From Poecilobothrus nobilitatus (taxonomy: Eukaryota; Arthropoda; Insecta; Diptera; Dolichopodidae), in NCBI GenBank assembly GCA_947095535.1, contig OX352772.1, forward strand, positions 183,018,240 to 183,082,239: a DNA stretch of 64,000 bases, in the 5' to 3' direction. The notes beneath the pieces are model-generated. The model was not told where the DNA came from, did no database searches, and saw only the letters and a list, made by a program, of their open reading frames with translations. Below, in pieces: positions 31,009-43,816 of the stretch. The position numbers were made by a program, and so were the translations under genes. Within the stretch, counting starts at the first letter, position 1. The number at the start of each line of letters is the position of its first letter.

Positions 31009-32800
31009 TCTCACAGAAGTATTTTTTTCTAGTATTTCGTATAATTTCCAGATTCCCAGCATTTCAGCTTGAAATACACTCGCTTTATCTGGGAGTCTGA
31101 AAGCATGTTTTATTTTTAGGGATTTTGAATAGACAGCAGCATCAACACTATAGTTCATCTCTGAACCATTAGTGAAGACTGAAGACTGAAGATTAGTGAA
31201 GACGGTGCCTATTTCACCCAAGGGGCCTTTCTGCTGTTAGAATACTGGTGTGTCTATAGGGTTTTGTTCGCCAGTACCCATTTTCTCGGGGAAGTGGAAG
31301 TGCATTACTTGGTATTGATCTTAACGCACCCGTAAAGTCTTTCCATTTCAATTTTGGGTTAAGTACCACGCTTAGGTATTTGACACTCGAGGCTTGATTC
31401 AGATACACACCATCCAGTCTTGGCGTAGTGAATTCCGGAGTCTCGGGTTGCAAATAACAATAGTTCTGTTTTACTTGTGTTGAAGCGTAAGCCACAAACT
31501 TAAGTATATCCACCAACTCTAGCTAAAGCTCTTTTCATAATTTCAATAATTATGCCAAGATACTTTCTAAACACTAATACTACTACATCATTTGCACATG
31601 CGATGACTTTGATTCCCTCATCCTGAAGGTCTAAGAATTCTGTTCATTACTAGAAGCCACAGTAGTGATGATAGCACCCCACCCTGGGGTCTACCACTGC
31701 TTACTCTTCTAGTAATGTTATGATCACCGAGTTCCGACTGGATCTCTTTTGATTGCAACATAATTATAATCCACTGTCTAAAGGCAGTTTCTGCCCCTAG
31801 TTCTTTCAGTGTATCCTGTATACCTAGTCGATACACGAATATTGTTGAAGGCATCTTCTATGTCTAGAAAGGTGGTCAACGTATGTTCTTTGTATTGTAT
31901 CGATAGCTCAAAGTTCCGTACTAATTCGCTTAATTTCGTCTCGGTTGACTTGCCCTTATAATAGGCATGTTGATACTTACACTGTTTTTCTAACTCTAAT
32001 GTTCTTTCAAGAGTTTTCAATAAGAAGGATGATAGACTTATCTATCTAAAGTTCTTGGTGGTTTCATGACCTCTTTTATCAACCTTTGGTATAAAAACCA
32101 TCTTCACTCGCCTCCATAGCAGGGGAATTTGACCTAGCGAGAGGCTACTTTTGAATAGCTTGGTTCTTAATGAACCCACAATTTCCTTCATTTCTTGAAA
32201 CATTTTCGTAAAATAACCATCCAAACCTGCTTTGTATGGAGAGAAGTTATCAACTGCCCAAGCAATCTTTTGCTCCGTTATAACTGAGTTAACCCATTCA
32301 TAAGGACCTCTTTGGATCCTAGTGCTAACCGCTTGATTGATCACATGGGCGTCCTTTGTGCATCCTGGATAATGAGTGTGGGCTAAAATATCTAAGGTTT
32401 CAGCGGTTGCGTCAGTCCATGTCCCTTCCACCGTTTTGAGGAAGAATGAATTGGCGTGTTCTTTCGATAAGACTCTGCTAAGGGTGTCTTAATCCCTAAT
32501 ATTCTCGATGGATTTGTAATAATCTTTTCATTACCGTGTCCTGGCCAATCGGATTTCTCTTTTATATTGCCTTAGTTGGTTCTTGTAGAGGTGCCATTTA
32601 TTCTGCTTGTAGCAAATATTATAGGCATCCTTCCTTAGGTTAGTGTTAGTTAAATTTTTATTCGGGAATGTCTTTTTGCTACGTTCGATAGGACATGATA
32701 CCTTAAATGGGACCTTCATAGTCTTTGTAAACATGTCAGTCCTCTTCTCTACTTCATTTTCATTCACGATATCTACTACTACCAAAAGTTTTTTTCTTGC
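30990..32800 (-). pseudogene. Element J reverse transcriptase and RNase H
   Basis: Blocks: KNQLRQYKREIRLART (linker), IAWAVDNFSPYKAGLDGYFT, MVFIPKVDKRGHETTKNFR, LLKTLERTLELE, YYKGKSTETKLSELV, FLDIEDAFNNI (palm Asp), RPQGGVLSSLLWLLVMNRIL. The catalytic box reads CAND instead of YADD (31590-31605). After the thumb (ASSVKYLSVVLNPKLKWKDF) comes RNase H with FTNGS in place of FTDGS, and FQAEMLGI (Glu). Multiple frameshifts. PQGGVLSPLLW-type RT followed by RNase H is characteristic of the I/LOA-like LINE clades. Confidence 0.8.
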
Positions 32801-33299
32801 TACTTTCCTGAACTTTCTCCAGTAGCCCTAGGGTTTTAATAGGGTTTGTGATCTTCAGGCTTAAGATTGTTATTGAAGAGCTGTGCTGTGATCCAAAAAA
32901 AATCTATTTTCGGATACTCTACATTACTCTTTTTGTAGGGCTTCATCGTTATCTATACATATAATATATAACACATCCATCCAGTCCGAAAAACTATCCG
33001 AGCTTGGGAATGTGAATGTGGCTGTACTTCTATTGCATATATTTAGGCTAGCGTTTAGAATAAAATCAAACAGTGCCTCACCTAGTTCATTTGCTTCCAA
33101 GCTTGCACAGAATTTATGTACATGCTCACATCGTTCTGCATCTCCAGTTTTATGACTGTTTTGTGACTTGACAGTTCGTAACTGTCAGTTCGTAACTGAA
33201 ATTAGAACAGGCATGTGCATTGATGTGGTTTTTGAGCAGAATACAGGTTCTTCGCTTGCCTATTTGTAAACCTAGATTCTTGTAGAATAGTTTGTAATC

Positions 33300-33940
33300 T
33301 CGCTGATGAGAAGAAGAAACGATATAATGTTCTTCAACAGTTTTTCGGACGATATGTCCTTCACTATCACTGACGAGTTCCCCATTGGAATCGTCGGGTT
33401 ATGGAATTGGAGGAACTCGCGAAACTTTTCGCCCGCTTATCTCATCCTAGGCAACCAGATACGAGCTCTAGGTTTTGTTGGAATTTCGCTAGCTTGGATT
33501 AGGCCAATTTTAGCTTCCCAAGCGTCGTCTAAATTTGGGATGCTTCTGCTAAGGCAATCCAAAAAAAAACTCATCCTTGCATCTGATTAACCTGCATCCC
33601 CTGAATACCTCGGATGAGTCCTCCAGTCTCTCTTAGAATGTGCTCATTCACCATTTCCGACAACCTCGTATAAAGTTTAATCCACAGATCGTTCGCTCTT
33701 TGACTGGTGCTTCCTCCACCAACAGGTGTTAAGCTGGTTTTTTGAGGAACCCGGCTGGTTCCTGGTTCATCTGCTTCAGGGGTACTATGGCTGTTAACGA
33801 CAATTGTCTCCTGGCTGGAGACAAGTAACGCATCCTCATAAGATGAGTTTTTGCTATTTTTATTTATTTTCGACTTCGTTTTGTTTTTACGAATATGCTG
33901 AGAAATAACGGTCAACATATGCAAAGCTGCCATACCTATG
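33300..33940 (-). pseudogene. Element J ORF1 remnant
   Basis: 33571-33933 encodes a hydrophilic Ser/Asn/Lys-rich segment (SQRANDLWIKLYTRLSEMVN, LRETGGLIRGIQGM). It continues in another frame with IPNLDDAWEAKIGLIQAS and PRARIWLPRMR, similar in style to the C-terminal region of I-clade ORF1 proteins. No zinc knuckles are seen. Assignment rests mostly on position upstream of the EN and RT remnants. Confidence 0.5.
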
Positions 33941-34150
33941 CAAGGCTAATTACAATGGGGTTGCGCCTCGTGCCCCAAGAAGACCGTTAGCGATACCACT
34001 TTTATACACCTAGTACCATGCAGCCTTTGGCGTCATTTTCTTTTCTTTCTTGGGTTGAGTGCATCTATAATCAGCCATTCACTTGTATCCAAAAATATTT
34101 AAGAATTTGAGGATGGCAGGTAACGTTGCTCGGGTACACCACATAGATGG

Positions 34151-35052
34151 TTAACAATACCCATTGATGTACATAGTAAGAAACGTTATGGATAGGTCAT
34201 AAGTTCATATATTTGTTGGGAGAATTATATAAACCATGGTTCCAGAAATGATAAAACTCATGGGAATTATTTTAAAATACTGAGAAATTAAAATAATAAT
34301 ATGGGCAGGGTAGTATTTGTATTTTGAACACAATAAAGGGTTCATACGGCTATTAAAGACTTGACAAGGGTAGCTGTATTTTTTCTCTTTTTTTAAAAAT
34401 AGCTAGGATTTATTGTTGCATTCACCACAGGTCACGAGCCGAGCATTATGGAAAAATGACTTTTGGATTTTCGTTGGGAGTTTAGTAAACTGCACAACCA
34501 TGTTTAAGTGAAAACATTTCTACTCCATTTATAAGATAAAAAATAGGGCAGCCAAATAATTTTGTGTTTTTGAATGTGAGTCTTAACTAACTTATTAAAG
34601 TGTACAGAAAATTATATTCAGCTCTTTTACGTTTTTGTTGCAACATGAGCCAAAACACCTGATCTTGCAATTCGTCATAATATGTATAACATTGTCACGA
34701 TTAACAATTAGTTTTTGATAAATGTATGTATGTAATTGAAAGAATATGAATCTTGAGTTTATTATAAAAAATTGCTTTATCAATTTGCTATTAAATTTAA
34801 AAGAGTTATATAATTACTCTATACTTACAGCTTTAAAATATAGGTCCTTCTTTTTCAATTATTCTCATTGATAAAAAATGGTACAACAATGAAGAATTCC
34901 GAACAAAATATTTACTTGTATATATTATTGAACACAAATAAAAGGTTCACTTTTTATTAAAATGATTTATTATAAAATTTAATATGTAAAAATATTGAAA
35001 AATTTAATAAATTGCAAAATTTGTATAATTTCGATATATTTTTTCATTTTAG
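34151..35052. other. Intronic sequence upstream of the KLF exon
   Basis: A/T-rich, no repeat family recognised. It ends in a pyrimidine tract and the AG acceptor at 35051-35052. Confidence 0.5.
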
Positions 35053-35187
35053 TAACAACAAAACTTCAAAGTAAAAATGACTACACTCTAGATGTGAAAA
35101 GAAGAATACATAAATGCCAGTTTTTGGGTTGTAAAAAGGTATACACGAAAAGTTCTCATTTGAAAGCACACCAACGAACACATACAG
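35053..35187 (+). CDS. luna: Host exon: first C2H2 finger of a Kruppel-like factor (KLF6/7, luna type)
   Basis: A 135-bp internal exon. The acceptor is TTTTTTCATTTTAG (AG at 35051-35052); the donor is ACAG|GTATAA (GT at 35188). Both junctions are phase 1. It encodes ...YTLDVKRR followed by [20 protein letters not shown] and AHQRTHTG, a complete C2H2 finger (C-X4-C-X12-H-X3-H) ending at the THTG linker where KLF genes carry an intron. The product is a nuclear transcription factor binding GC/CACCC boxes. The spelling of the finger fits luna (KLF6/7) best; dar1 or another KLF is possible. The next fingers (EKPY...) are not found downstream, so the following intron exceeds 28 kb. Confidence 0.85.
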
Positions 35188-35699
35188 GTATAATATAAAT
35201 CAAATATTAAATTGTTCATTATTGAGCTTGTATCACATTAAAAAAAAAATTCTTAAAAAAAACCGAGTGTGATCTTTACTCGAATACTTTTTATATGATA
35301 GTCTCGAGTAGTTACATTAAAATTGCTCCTTCGTTTGTAACACTTCAAAATAAGCATGTTGGAGCAGAATCAAAAATTTGTTGAATAAGCTTTGTCTGTC
35401 TGTTCATCCGCCCGTCCGTCCGACCGGTTGCCCTTCAGCACGATAACTTCAAAACTAAGAAAGCTACAGTCTTGAAATGAACATAAAATATTTGTGGATC
35501 AATTTTTAGGTTCCCATTTTGTTAGGGTGAGATCCGACCAAAACTTTAGATTGCTTTCGAACAACTAACTTTTTCAAGTTCGAATTTTTCATACAAAAAT
35601 TTTAATTTTTCATAATTTCTGTATAATAAGAATTTATATGAGTTTTTTTATAAGGGGGTAAAATGTGTAGAAATATATCACTTTTAACGCTGTTTAGTG
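35188..35699. repeat. Dipteran interspersed repeat fragment with TCCG block
   Basis: 35390-35690 has the 'gtctgtctgttcatccgcccgt' style of block, followed by 'acgataacttcaaaactaagaaagctacagt', a layout like the repeat at 586-1853 but not the same sequence. No coding potential. Confidence 0.5.
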
Positions 35700-37336
35700 G
35701 TGGATCCACCTGTTCTTCCAGTGAAGCATTCAAATTGGAACCTCTCCTTGCTAATTCATCAGCATGTTAATTTCCTGAGATGTTTGTATGTCCCGGAACC
35801 GACAGTAATGTAGCATTGTGTTGATAGCTTATATTCTTCAGCTCATCAGAGTATTTTCTGACAAGCTTGGATGTTATCACCGCAGAGTGAAGAGCCGCGA
35901 CTGCTGCTTGACTATCGGTAACAATGGTAATGCTTCTCCCCAGAGAAGTATATCTCCTAAATATTTGGCATGCTTTCCAGATTCGTATTTCAGCTTGAAA
36001 TTACAGTAGATTAGTAGAAGATACAGTAGATTTATTATGGAAAGTTTGAAAGCATGTTCTATTTTCCGTTTTTCTGACATCGACACCGCAGTCCATTTTG
36101 ACCCATCAGTGAAGAGTGTCATGTCTACTTCATCCAAAGGGTTTCCTTGTCTCCATTCCCTTCTTGATGGAATCTCTACTTTGAAATTCTTAACAATTGC
36201 CAGACTTGGAATTGTGTAGTCTGGAATCTGTCAAATCACAAGCTGTCGACCTTAGAATACTGCTATGTCCATAGGGTGTATCTAGTGCATTACTTGGCGT
36301 CGATTTTAACGAACCCGTAACGCTTATACTTGCACCTCTCTGTACCATACCAAGTCTGGTTCGTATATACTCCTTCTTCAGCGCTGGCCACCAGACTAAT
36401 CATCCGTAGGTAAGAATGGGGCGTACTAAGCTGTGTACGTCCATAATACCATTCTTGGTTTTAATCCCCATTTTTTATTTAACATTTTTCTACAAGAATA
36501 CAGGGCTACACAGGCCTTTTTGGCTCTTTCTTTGGTATTAAGTCTCCACTTCAGTTTCAGATCAAGTACCACTCCTAGGTATTTGACGCTGGGGGCTTAA
36601 TTCATATATACACCATCCAGTCTAGGCTTGGTGAATACCGGTATCTTTAACATGTTTGTGAATAGTATTAGATCAGTTTTGTCCGGGTTGACGCAGAGGG
36701 CACATCCAATGGTCCATCTACTAATCCTTCTTAAAACTGTCTCCATAATTACACTAATTATGTCAAGAAACTTTCTAGACACTAATACCGATAGTTAATC
36801 TGCGTATACAATGGATTTGATTCCTTCATCTTAAAGTTTTTTAAGTATTCCATTCATTACTAGAAGCCACAGTAGTGGTGATAGCACCCACCTTGGGGTG
36901 TGCCTCTACTTACTTTTCTAGTAATTTTATGATTACCAAGTTCCGACTGGATCTCTCTTGATAGCAATATATTATCAATCCACTGACTAAGGGCAGCTTC
37001 TGCCCCTAGTACTTCCACTGAATTCTGTATGGCCGCTACATGCACATTATTGAAGGCACCTTCTATGTCTAGAGAGGTAGCCAATACATATTCCTTGTCC
37101 TGAATCGATTGTTCTACGTCCCACACTGATTCACTCAGTGCGGTCTCGATTGACTTGCCCTTACAATAGATATGGTGGTATTTACAAAGCGGAGTACTTG
37201 CTAGTAATCTTCTAAGTTTTAACTCGAGTGTTCTTTCGAGAGTTTTCAATAAAAATGATGATAGACTGATCGGTCTAAAGTCTTTAGTGGTTTCGTGCCC
37301 TCTTTTGCAAGCTTTTGGTATAAAGATCACATTCAC
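35700..37336 (-). pseudogene. Element K reverse transcriptase and RNase H
   Basis: 36860-37336: NVIFIPKACKRGHETTKDF, LLKTLERTLELKLRRLL, CKGKSIETALSE, LDIEGAFNNVHVAA (palm Asp), GNHKITRKVSRGTPQGG. The catalytic box at 36800-36815 reads VYAD-stop, losing the second Asp. 36597-36782: GCALCVNPDKTDLILFTN (motif E region). RNase H at 35700-36137: FTDGSKW with its Asp intact, and toward the end VPGHTNIS..HADELARRGS. Frames are broken by stops in several places. Confidence 0.8.
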
Positions 37337-37395
37337 CCGCCTCCATTTCAGGGGAGTATGACCAAATATGAGGCAGCTTCTGAACAGCTAATCAT
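35700..37395 (-). mobile_element. LINE K, second copy of the RNase H-bearing family
   Basis: Minus-strand, 5' truncated near 37395. The sequence begins inside the RT fingers and runs to the end of RNase H near 35700. Strong similarity to element J throughout (for example KRGHETTKDFRPISLSSFLL in K against KRGHETTKNFR in J). Confidence 0.8.
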
Positions 37396-37920
37396 AACTA
37401 ATAAAAATTCTATGGGGGATCTGTCTCCAACTACTGAGGAGTTATGAGACTTTAAAAACTTATGACTTCTAAAATTTATTATTTTGGGTTCATATCTGTA
37501 GAATTAACATTACTTTAAATATCAAAAAAGTAAAAAGAACCCTACAATTTAAGCCTACAAAAACGAATAAGATCCAAAAACTTAAGAAGTTATCATAAAA
37601 AATACACTTAGGATTGACCAAAAAAAGAATAAAATTTGAATATCAATATTTTTTTTTTTAATGCATTTCTCTGCCACATAAATGTGGACAGGAAATTACA
37701 CAGTCTTTCCTGTTCAACAAACAATAAATAATTCCAGGAGTTTCAACAATAAAATAATTAAAACTAGTATAAGTACTTGAAAAATTATTTGATTAATAAT
37801 AAAAAAAAATCAATAATAACCCATACGAAGATCAATATTCAATAATACTGAAATTATTTTTTCTCTTCATAATTCAGCTATGTTTGTATAAAAGAAATTT
37901 AATAGTCATGCAACTAAATC
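37396..37920. other. AT-rich spacer
   Basis: Contains a less simple patch at 37660-37730 ('ccacataaatgtggacagga'), with a small inverted CCACAT/ATGTGG motif. No gene. Confidence 0.4.
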
Positions 37921-39480
37921 TTCCTGGAATAATGCTTCAAATTGGAAATTGGTAAGGATGAGAGAAGTACTGACATTAATGGCATTGACATTGATGAAAT
38001 AAATAAAAAATTCTCTGTTCACCCAACTCGGCTACCAGAGCTCAATATAAATACGGGTTTTTGTTCGCAATCAAATCGATTTTCCTTCCGAAATGTCACA
38101 GTAGATGAAGTATATTACACAATCGATCAGATAAATTCTAATGCAACAAGTCGTGACGTAATACCACTAAAATTTATTAAACTAATCCTTCCCGCTATTT
38201 TGCCTGTTTTAACAGATATATTCAACTTCATCTTAACTAGTTATCCACTTGCCTGGAAAATTGCTAAGATAACTCCGATACCTAAAAAAATTAATCCAAC
38301 CATTGATGATCTTTGTCCAATCAGTACATGTCAAGTCTTTCAAAATCATTTGAGCGTACTGTCTTCTCAAATTAATGATTATGTAAATCCTAACAACTTG
38401 TTATATGAATTTCCATCTGCTTTCAGAAAACATCATAGCACAAACTCAGTTCTTCTGGTATTGACGGGTAATTTTTACTGTGAAACTGATAAGTAAAAAG
38501 CGGTTATTTTATTACTACTTGATTTTCCAAAAGCTTTTAATTGTGTGAATCGCGATCTTTTATGTAATAATGCTTTTCAATTTCGACCGTGGCTGTTATC
38601 CTCATTTGCAGCTAACTTCACTGAAAGATTTCAGTACGTTTGTCATAATGGATTGAACTCGAAATGGTTACCGGCTAATTGTGGTGTGCCACAAGGATCT
38701 ATCTATCTATCTTTGGACCTATTTATTAACAATCCCCATCACAATCTAGCTGACTCATTGTGCAAACTCTATGCAGATGATGCACAAATTTTTATCAGTA
38801 GTCCAATTAATGAACTACATAAATATATAGGTAAAATCAATGATGATCTTGATTCAATTGTATATTAAGCTAAGGGAAATGGATTAAATGGGGTTATTTA
38901 TAAGAGAAGTATTAACACGTCTAATCTTCCTCAAATCAAATTAAATCATAGAGTTGTAAAATATAAAGACAAAGTTAATAAATTGGGAGTGGTATTAAAT
39001 AAAACTATACCTTGGAATGATTACGTAAATCATATCTCTCAACGTGTCTTTCCCATACTGCGAAAACTTTGGAAAATTTCGCTTTACTTAAGCGAATGGA
39101 ATAAGAAAAATTACCTAAGCCTTTAGTTCTATCACATTTCACTTACTGCGATACAGTATTTTCTGGTATGAGTGTCGATGAACCAGCCTTAACATTGTGT
39201 ATAATGCATGTACTCGATTCATTACTAATCACCGTAAATTTGATAAAATTAGTGACGTTCCAAAAATTATACTTAATTGCACATTTTCTAATTTTGTTCA
39301 TTTTAGACTCGTGTGTTATGTTAACAAAATTCTATCGGTCGGTCTCGTAGGAGTATTTGTCTGATTATTCCACGACATAAGAACAGACTACGTCATTTAT
39401 CATTTTTAGTCAAAGTAATTACTTTATAGAACTCTACACTCTATATTTTATCAGTTGCGGTAATTCAAACTCAAAATTTA
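37921..39480 (+). pseudogene. LINE reverse transcriptase fragment M
   Basis: Plus-strand RT of yet another LINE family. 37942-38496: FSFRNVTVDEVYYTIDQINS, SNATSRDVIPLKFIK, WKIAKITPIPKK, and FPSAFRKHHSTNSVLLVLTG. After a stop at 38494 the same frame continues with AVILLLLDFPKAFNCVNRDL (first catalytic Asp), CGVPQGSIYLSLDLF and a clean LYADDAQIF at about 38770. Past another stop at 38866, VNKLGVVLNKTIPWNDYVNH is the thumb. No endonuclease or 3' end with tail is visible; the end near 39480 abuts the TTA array. Two or more stops make it inactive. Confidence 0.8.
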
Positions 39481-39484
39481 CTAA

Positions 39485-41268
39485 ACTTGGGAATTATTAT
39501 TATTTATTATTATTTATGTTTATATTTTATTATTTATTACTATTTATTATTATTTATTTTTTATTATTATTTATTATTTATTAATTAGTATTTATTATTA
39601 TTTATTATATATTATTATATATTATTTATTATTATTTATTATTATTTATTATTAGTTATTATTTATTATTATTTATTATTATTTATTATTTTTTATTTAT
39701 TATTTATTTAATATTATATATTATTTATTATTATTTATTATTATTTATTATTATTTATTATTATTTTATTATTATTTATTATTTATTATTTTTTTTTTTA
39801 TTTATTATTATTTGTTATTATTTATTATTATTTATTATTTATTATTATTTATTATTTTTTATTTAATATTATTTATTTAATATTATATATTATTTATTAT
39901 TATTTATTATTATTCATTATTATTTATTATTATTTATTAGTATTTATTATTATTTATTATTTATTATTATTTATTATTTATTATTATTTATTATTATTAT
40001 TTATTATTATTTATTATTGTTTATTATTTACTATTATTTATTATTATTTATTATTTTTTATTAATTATTATTATTTTTTATTATTTATTATTATTTATTA
40101 TTATTTATTTTTTATTATTATTTATTATTATTTATTATTATTTATTATTTATTATTATTTATTATTTTTTATTATTTATTATTTATTATTATTTATTAAT
40201 TATTATTATTTATTATTTATTATTATTATTTATTATTTATTATTATTATTATTTATTATTATTATTTACTATTATTTATTATTATTTATTATTTTTTATT
40301 AATTATTATTTTTTATTATTTATTATTATTTATTATTTATTTTTTATTATTTATTATTATTTATTATTGTTTATTATTTATTATTATTTATTATAATTTA
40401 TTATTTATTATTATTTATTATTATTTATTATTTATTAATTATTATTATTTATTATTTTTTATTATTATTTTTTATTATTTATTATTATTTATTATTATTT
40501 ATTATTATTTATCATTTATTATTATTTATAATTATTTATTATTTATTATTATTATTTATTATTTTTTATTATTTATTATTATTTATTATTATTTATTTTT
40601 TATTATTATTTATTATTCTTTATTATTATTTATTATAATTTATTATTTATTATTATTTAATAATTATTATTATTTATTATTATTTATTATTTTTTATTAT
40701 TTATTATTATTTATTATTTATTATTATTTATTATTATTTATTATTAATTATTATTATTTATTATTATTATTTACTATTATTTATTATTATTTATTTTTTT
40801 TTTTTTATTAATTATTATTATTTATTATTATTTATTATTATTTATTAATTATTATTATTTATTATTATTTATTATTATTTATTATTATTTATTATTTATT
40901 ATTATTTATTATTATGTATTATTATTTATTATTATTTATAATTATTTATTATTTATTATTATTTATTATTTTTTATTATTTATTATTATTTATTATTAAT
41001 TAATTATTATTATTTATTATTATTTATTATTTTTTATTATTTATTATTATTTATTATATATTATTATTTATTTTTTATTATTATTAATTATTATTTATTA
41101 TTATTTATTATATATTATTATTTATTATTTATTATTATTTATTTAATAGTATATATTATTTATTATTATTTATTATTCATTATTATTTATTATTATTTAT
41201 TATTATTTATTATTATTTATTATTATTATTTATTATTATTATTATTTATTATTATTAGATACATTTAA
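39485..41268. repeat. (TTATTATTTA)n array, block 1
   Basis: About 1.8 kb of TTA/TTTA units. The commonest spacing is TTA-TTA-TTTA, a 10-bp period, with TTATTTA and poly-T variants. The right edge touches the sense 3' end of LINE C. Confidence 0.95.
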
Positions 41269-41562
41269 AAATTATAATATATGAATTATGAATCATTCAG
41301 AGCAATATAAAGAAGCTAAGTTATGCCTTTAGCGTAGTCTTACTATTAAAACAAAAAGATGTAAGATGATACAATAAATTTTTTGTACTTCGTTAAAATT
41401 AAATTAATTATGATAGGTATAATAAAGACAAAAGTTATTTTTATTTTATGTATGTAAGTCAATGCTTTTAATATGGTTTTTTTTTTTTTTGTTTTCTTCT
41501 TTTTATCACATAATACTTATGCTAAATTTTTATTACTTTGAGTTTATAGTTAGTTAATTATG

Positions 41563-41589
41563 TAAAAAAAAAAAAAAAAAAAAAAAAAA
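41563..41589 (+). repeat. Poly(A) run inside the LINE C 3'UTR
   Basis: Twenty-seven A's on the plus strand, that is, T's in the LINE sense. It may be the tail of a small plus-strand insertion or a slippage expansion. Confidence 0.8.
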
Positions 41590-41729
41590 CAAAGGAAATA
41601 TTATTGTTAATAAATTATGTCATTTAGAAATAAATTATGTCAATGTTTTACGATTGTTTAAGAATGTTGTGTAATTTAGATTTGTAAGCATTTTTTGAAA
41701 TTGTGTCACAGAAAATGTTGTCGAATCGA

Positions 41730-43691
41730 TTAAATAATATGCAACACCTGTTTGTGGGTTTCATTTTTCCCATATTCAGTTCTATGTGTTGTTTCAATTA
41801 AGAATTTGGTATATCTTGTGGGCCTGACATTATTGTTGACTTTGATTTTATCTTTAATAAAATTGACGTTAATCTTGTTGGATAAGACATCAAATGTAAA
41901 GCTGTTAGATAGTAAGATTCTACGGGGACTTAAACTAAGTAAATTGACTAACTGTAGCCTCTCATTGTATGATGGAAGGTTATGAAAGTCTCTGGGATTA
42001 TGTAGATGTCTTAAAGCAAAGAGGAGGAACTGCTTCTGGATTGATTCAATTCTTGTACTATGAATAAGAAAGGCTGGATTCCAGATAATGCTACCGTATT
42101 CTAAAACTAAGCGTACAAGTGAGCAATATAAAGTTGTTGTTACCCAGATATTGTTAAATTTTCTTGCTCTTCTTTTGATAAAACCTAGCATTTTGTTAGC
42201 TTTTGATAACATTGATTCATAGTGAAGATTATAATTCAGTTTGTTATCCAGAATCATTCCCAAATCTGTAATATGATTCACACATTCTAGGTTGCAGTTT
42301 TGTATGGAATAATTATGCATCAATTTGGATCTTTTCCGTGAAAAGGTCATAGTATAGCACTTACTAATGTTGAGATCTAGCATGTTGTCACAGCACCATT
42401 TTTCTAAGCACTTCAATTTTGATTGAAGAAAACAGCAATCTCTATCATTCTTAATTACATGATACAACTTAAGACAGATAAGTAAGGTGGGCAACGCCTG
42501 ATAAGAAATTCGAAAGATCACTTATATATATATTTAATAAAAGTGGTCCTAAGTGACTGCCTTGGGGTACCCCAGAGTAGACAGAAATGGGCTTAGATAT
42601 AGTACCTTGAAATCTAACAAATTGTACTCTTTCAGTGACATATGACTTAATCCATTTTAATATGGAGTCACTGAATCCTAGCTGTGCCAGTTTATCTTTT
42701 AGTATATCATGATTTATTCGGTCAAATGCTTTACTAATATCTGTGTATATTGCGTCTACCTGAAGACCTTTTTCAATAGAAGATAATATATCTGATGTGA
42801 AAACCATCAGGTTGGTGGTGGTTGAACGACCTTTTCTAAAACCATGTTGTTCTTGATTAAGATAAGGATCTATTATAGGTGTAATTTTATCAGTAACAAG
42901 TTTTTCAAATAATTTGGGTATAGTCGACTGAATTGCTATACCTCTATAATTGTCTATTAATGCTTTGTCACCTTTTTTGTGAATCGGAATCAGGTATGAT
43001 GTTTTCCAAAATTGTGGGAAAGTACCTGACATAAGGGATCTGTTAAAAATTAATGTAAGTGGGAGACAGTTAAATTATGAATACAGTTATGTAAAAAAAT
43101 AGGTGGAGGAAGATCAGGACCAGATCCTTTTTTAATGTCTATACTACTAATTTCTGAATAAACATCTTCTAATGATAAGTTTAAATTTTGAATGAGAGGA
43201 ATAGTGTTATTTAAGGTCTGGAAATTCACGTTTCCATGCCCTGTTTGCCACTGACGGTACACGTTTTGGAATTTGTGTGCAAAAAAATTGCAAATTTCAT
43301 CAGGGCAAGATGAGACTTTACCATCTAAGGACATAGAGTTTGGGTAACCTGACGACTTACGTTTTGTATTAACAAATTCAAAAAATTTTCTAGGGTTACT
43401 TAAAATGGAGTTAGTAATATTTTGAACGTAATTATCGTACGATGCAATGCATTTTATTTTAAATTCATCAGCCAATTTTTTATACTCATTAATAGTTTCG
43501 GAGCTTGGATCAATTGATGATTTAATAATTTTATATAATTTATTTCTACGATTACCAAAAGATCTGAGTTCCCTATCTAGCCAAGGTTCCATTAATTTAT
43601 CTTTTTTTAGTATCCTTGGCGTGTAATTATCAATTATAGATGATAAAATTGTATGAAAATCCAGAACTACTAAATCTAAATCTCGCTGCAT
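41730..43691 (-). pseudogene. LINE C reverse transcriptase
   Basis: Linker at 43050-43691 (EPWLDRELRSFGNRRNKLYK, KFFEFVNTKRKSS). RT at 42469-43032: SYLIPIHKKGDKALIDNYRG, PKLFEKLVTDKI, EQHGFRKGRSTTTNLMVF, YTDISKAFDRINHDIL (first catalytic Asp), SGVPQGSHLGPLLLNIYISD. The catalytic box is gone: where TYADDLKLYHVI is expected the DNA reads a Tyr codon, four odd bases, then LKLYHVI, so the two Asp codons are deleted and the frame shifts (about 42478-42490). The thumb and tail continue at 41730-42470 (NHITDLGMILDNKLNYNLHY, LPSYNERLQLVNLLSLSPRR). The enzyme is inactive. Confidence 0.9.
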
Positions 43692-43816
43692 TAACAGCTC
43701 GTACCAGTTTATATTAGATAAGGCATTGTTAATGCCTTCGTAATTAGCGTTACGGAAGTCATATACAATTTCATTATTGTAGGACTTCGAAAATTGTTGG
43801 TTAGCTTGAGTTAGTT

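Larger units (their letters stand above)
30990..34150 (-). mobile_element. LINE J (LOA/I-like, RNase H-bearing), degraded
   Basis: Minus-strand element with, in order from the 5' side, an ORF1 remnant, endonuclease scraps (about 32830-33300), RT (31560-32800) and RNase H (30990-31190). The 3' end is lost in the AAT microsatellite. Base composition is clearly less AT-rich than the other LINEs. The 5' limit near 34150 is a guess. Element K is a second copy. Confidence 0.7.
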
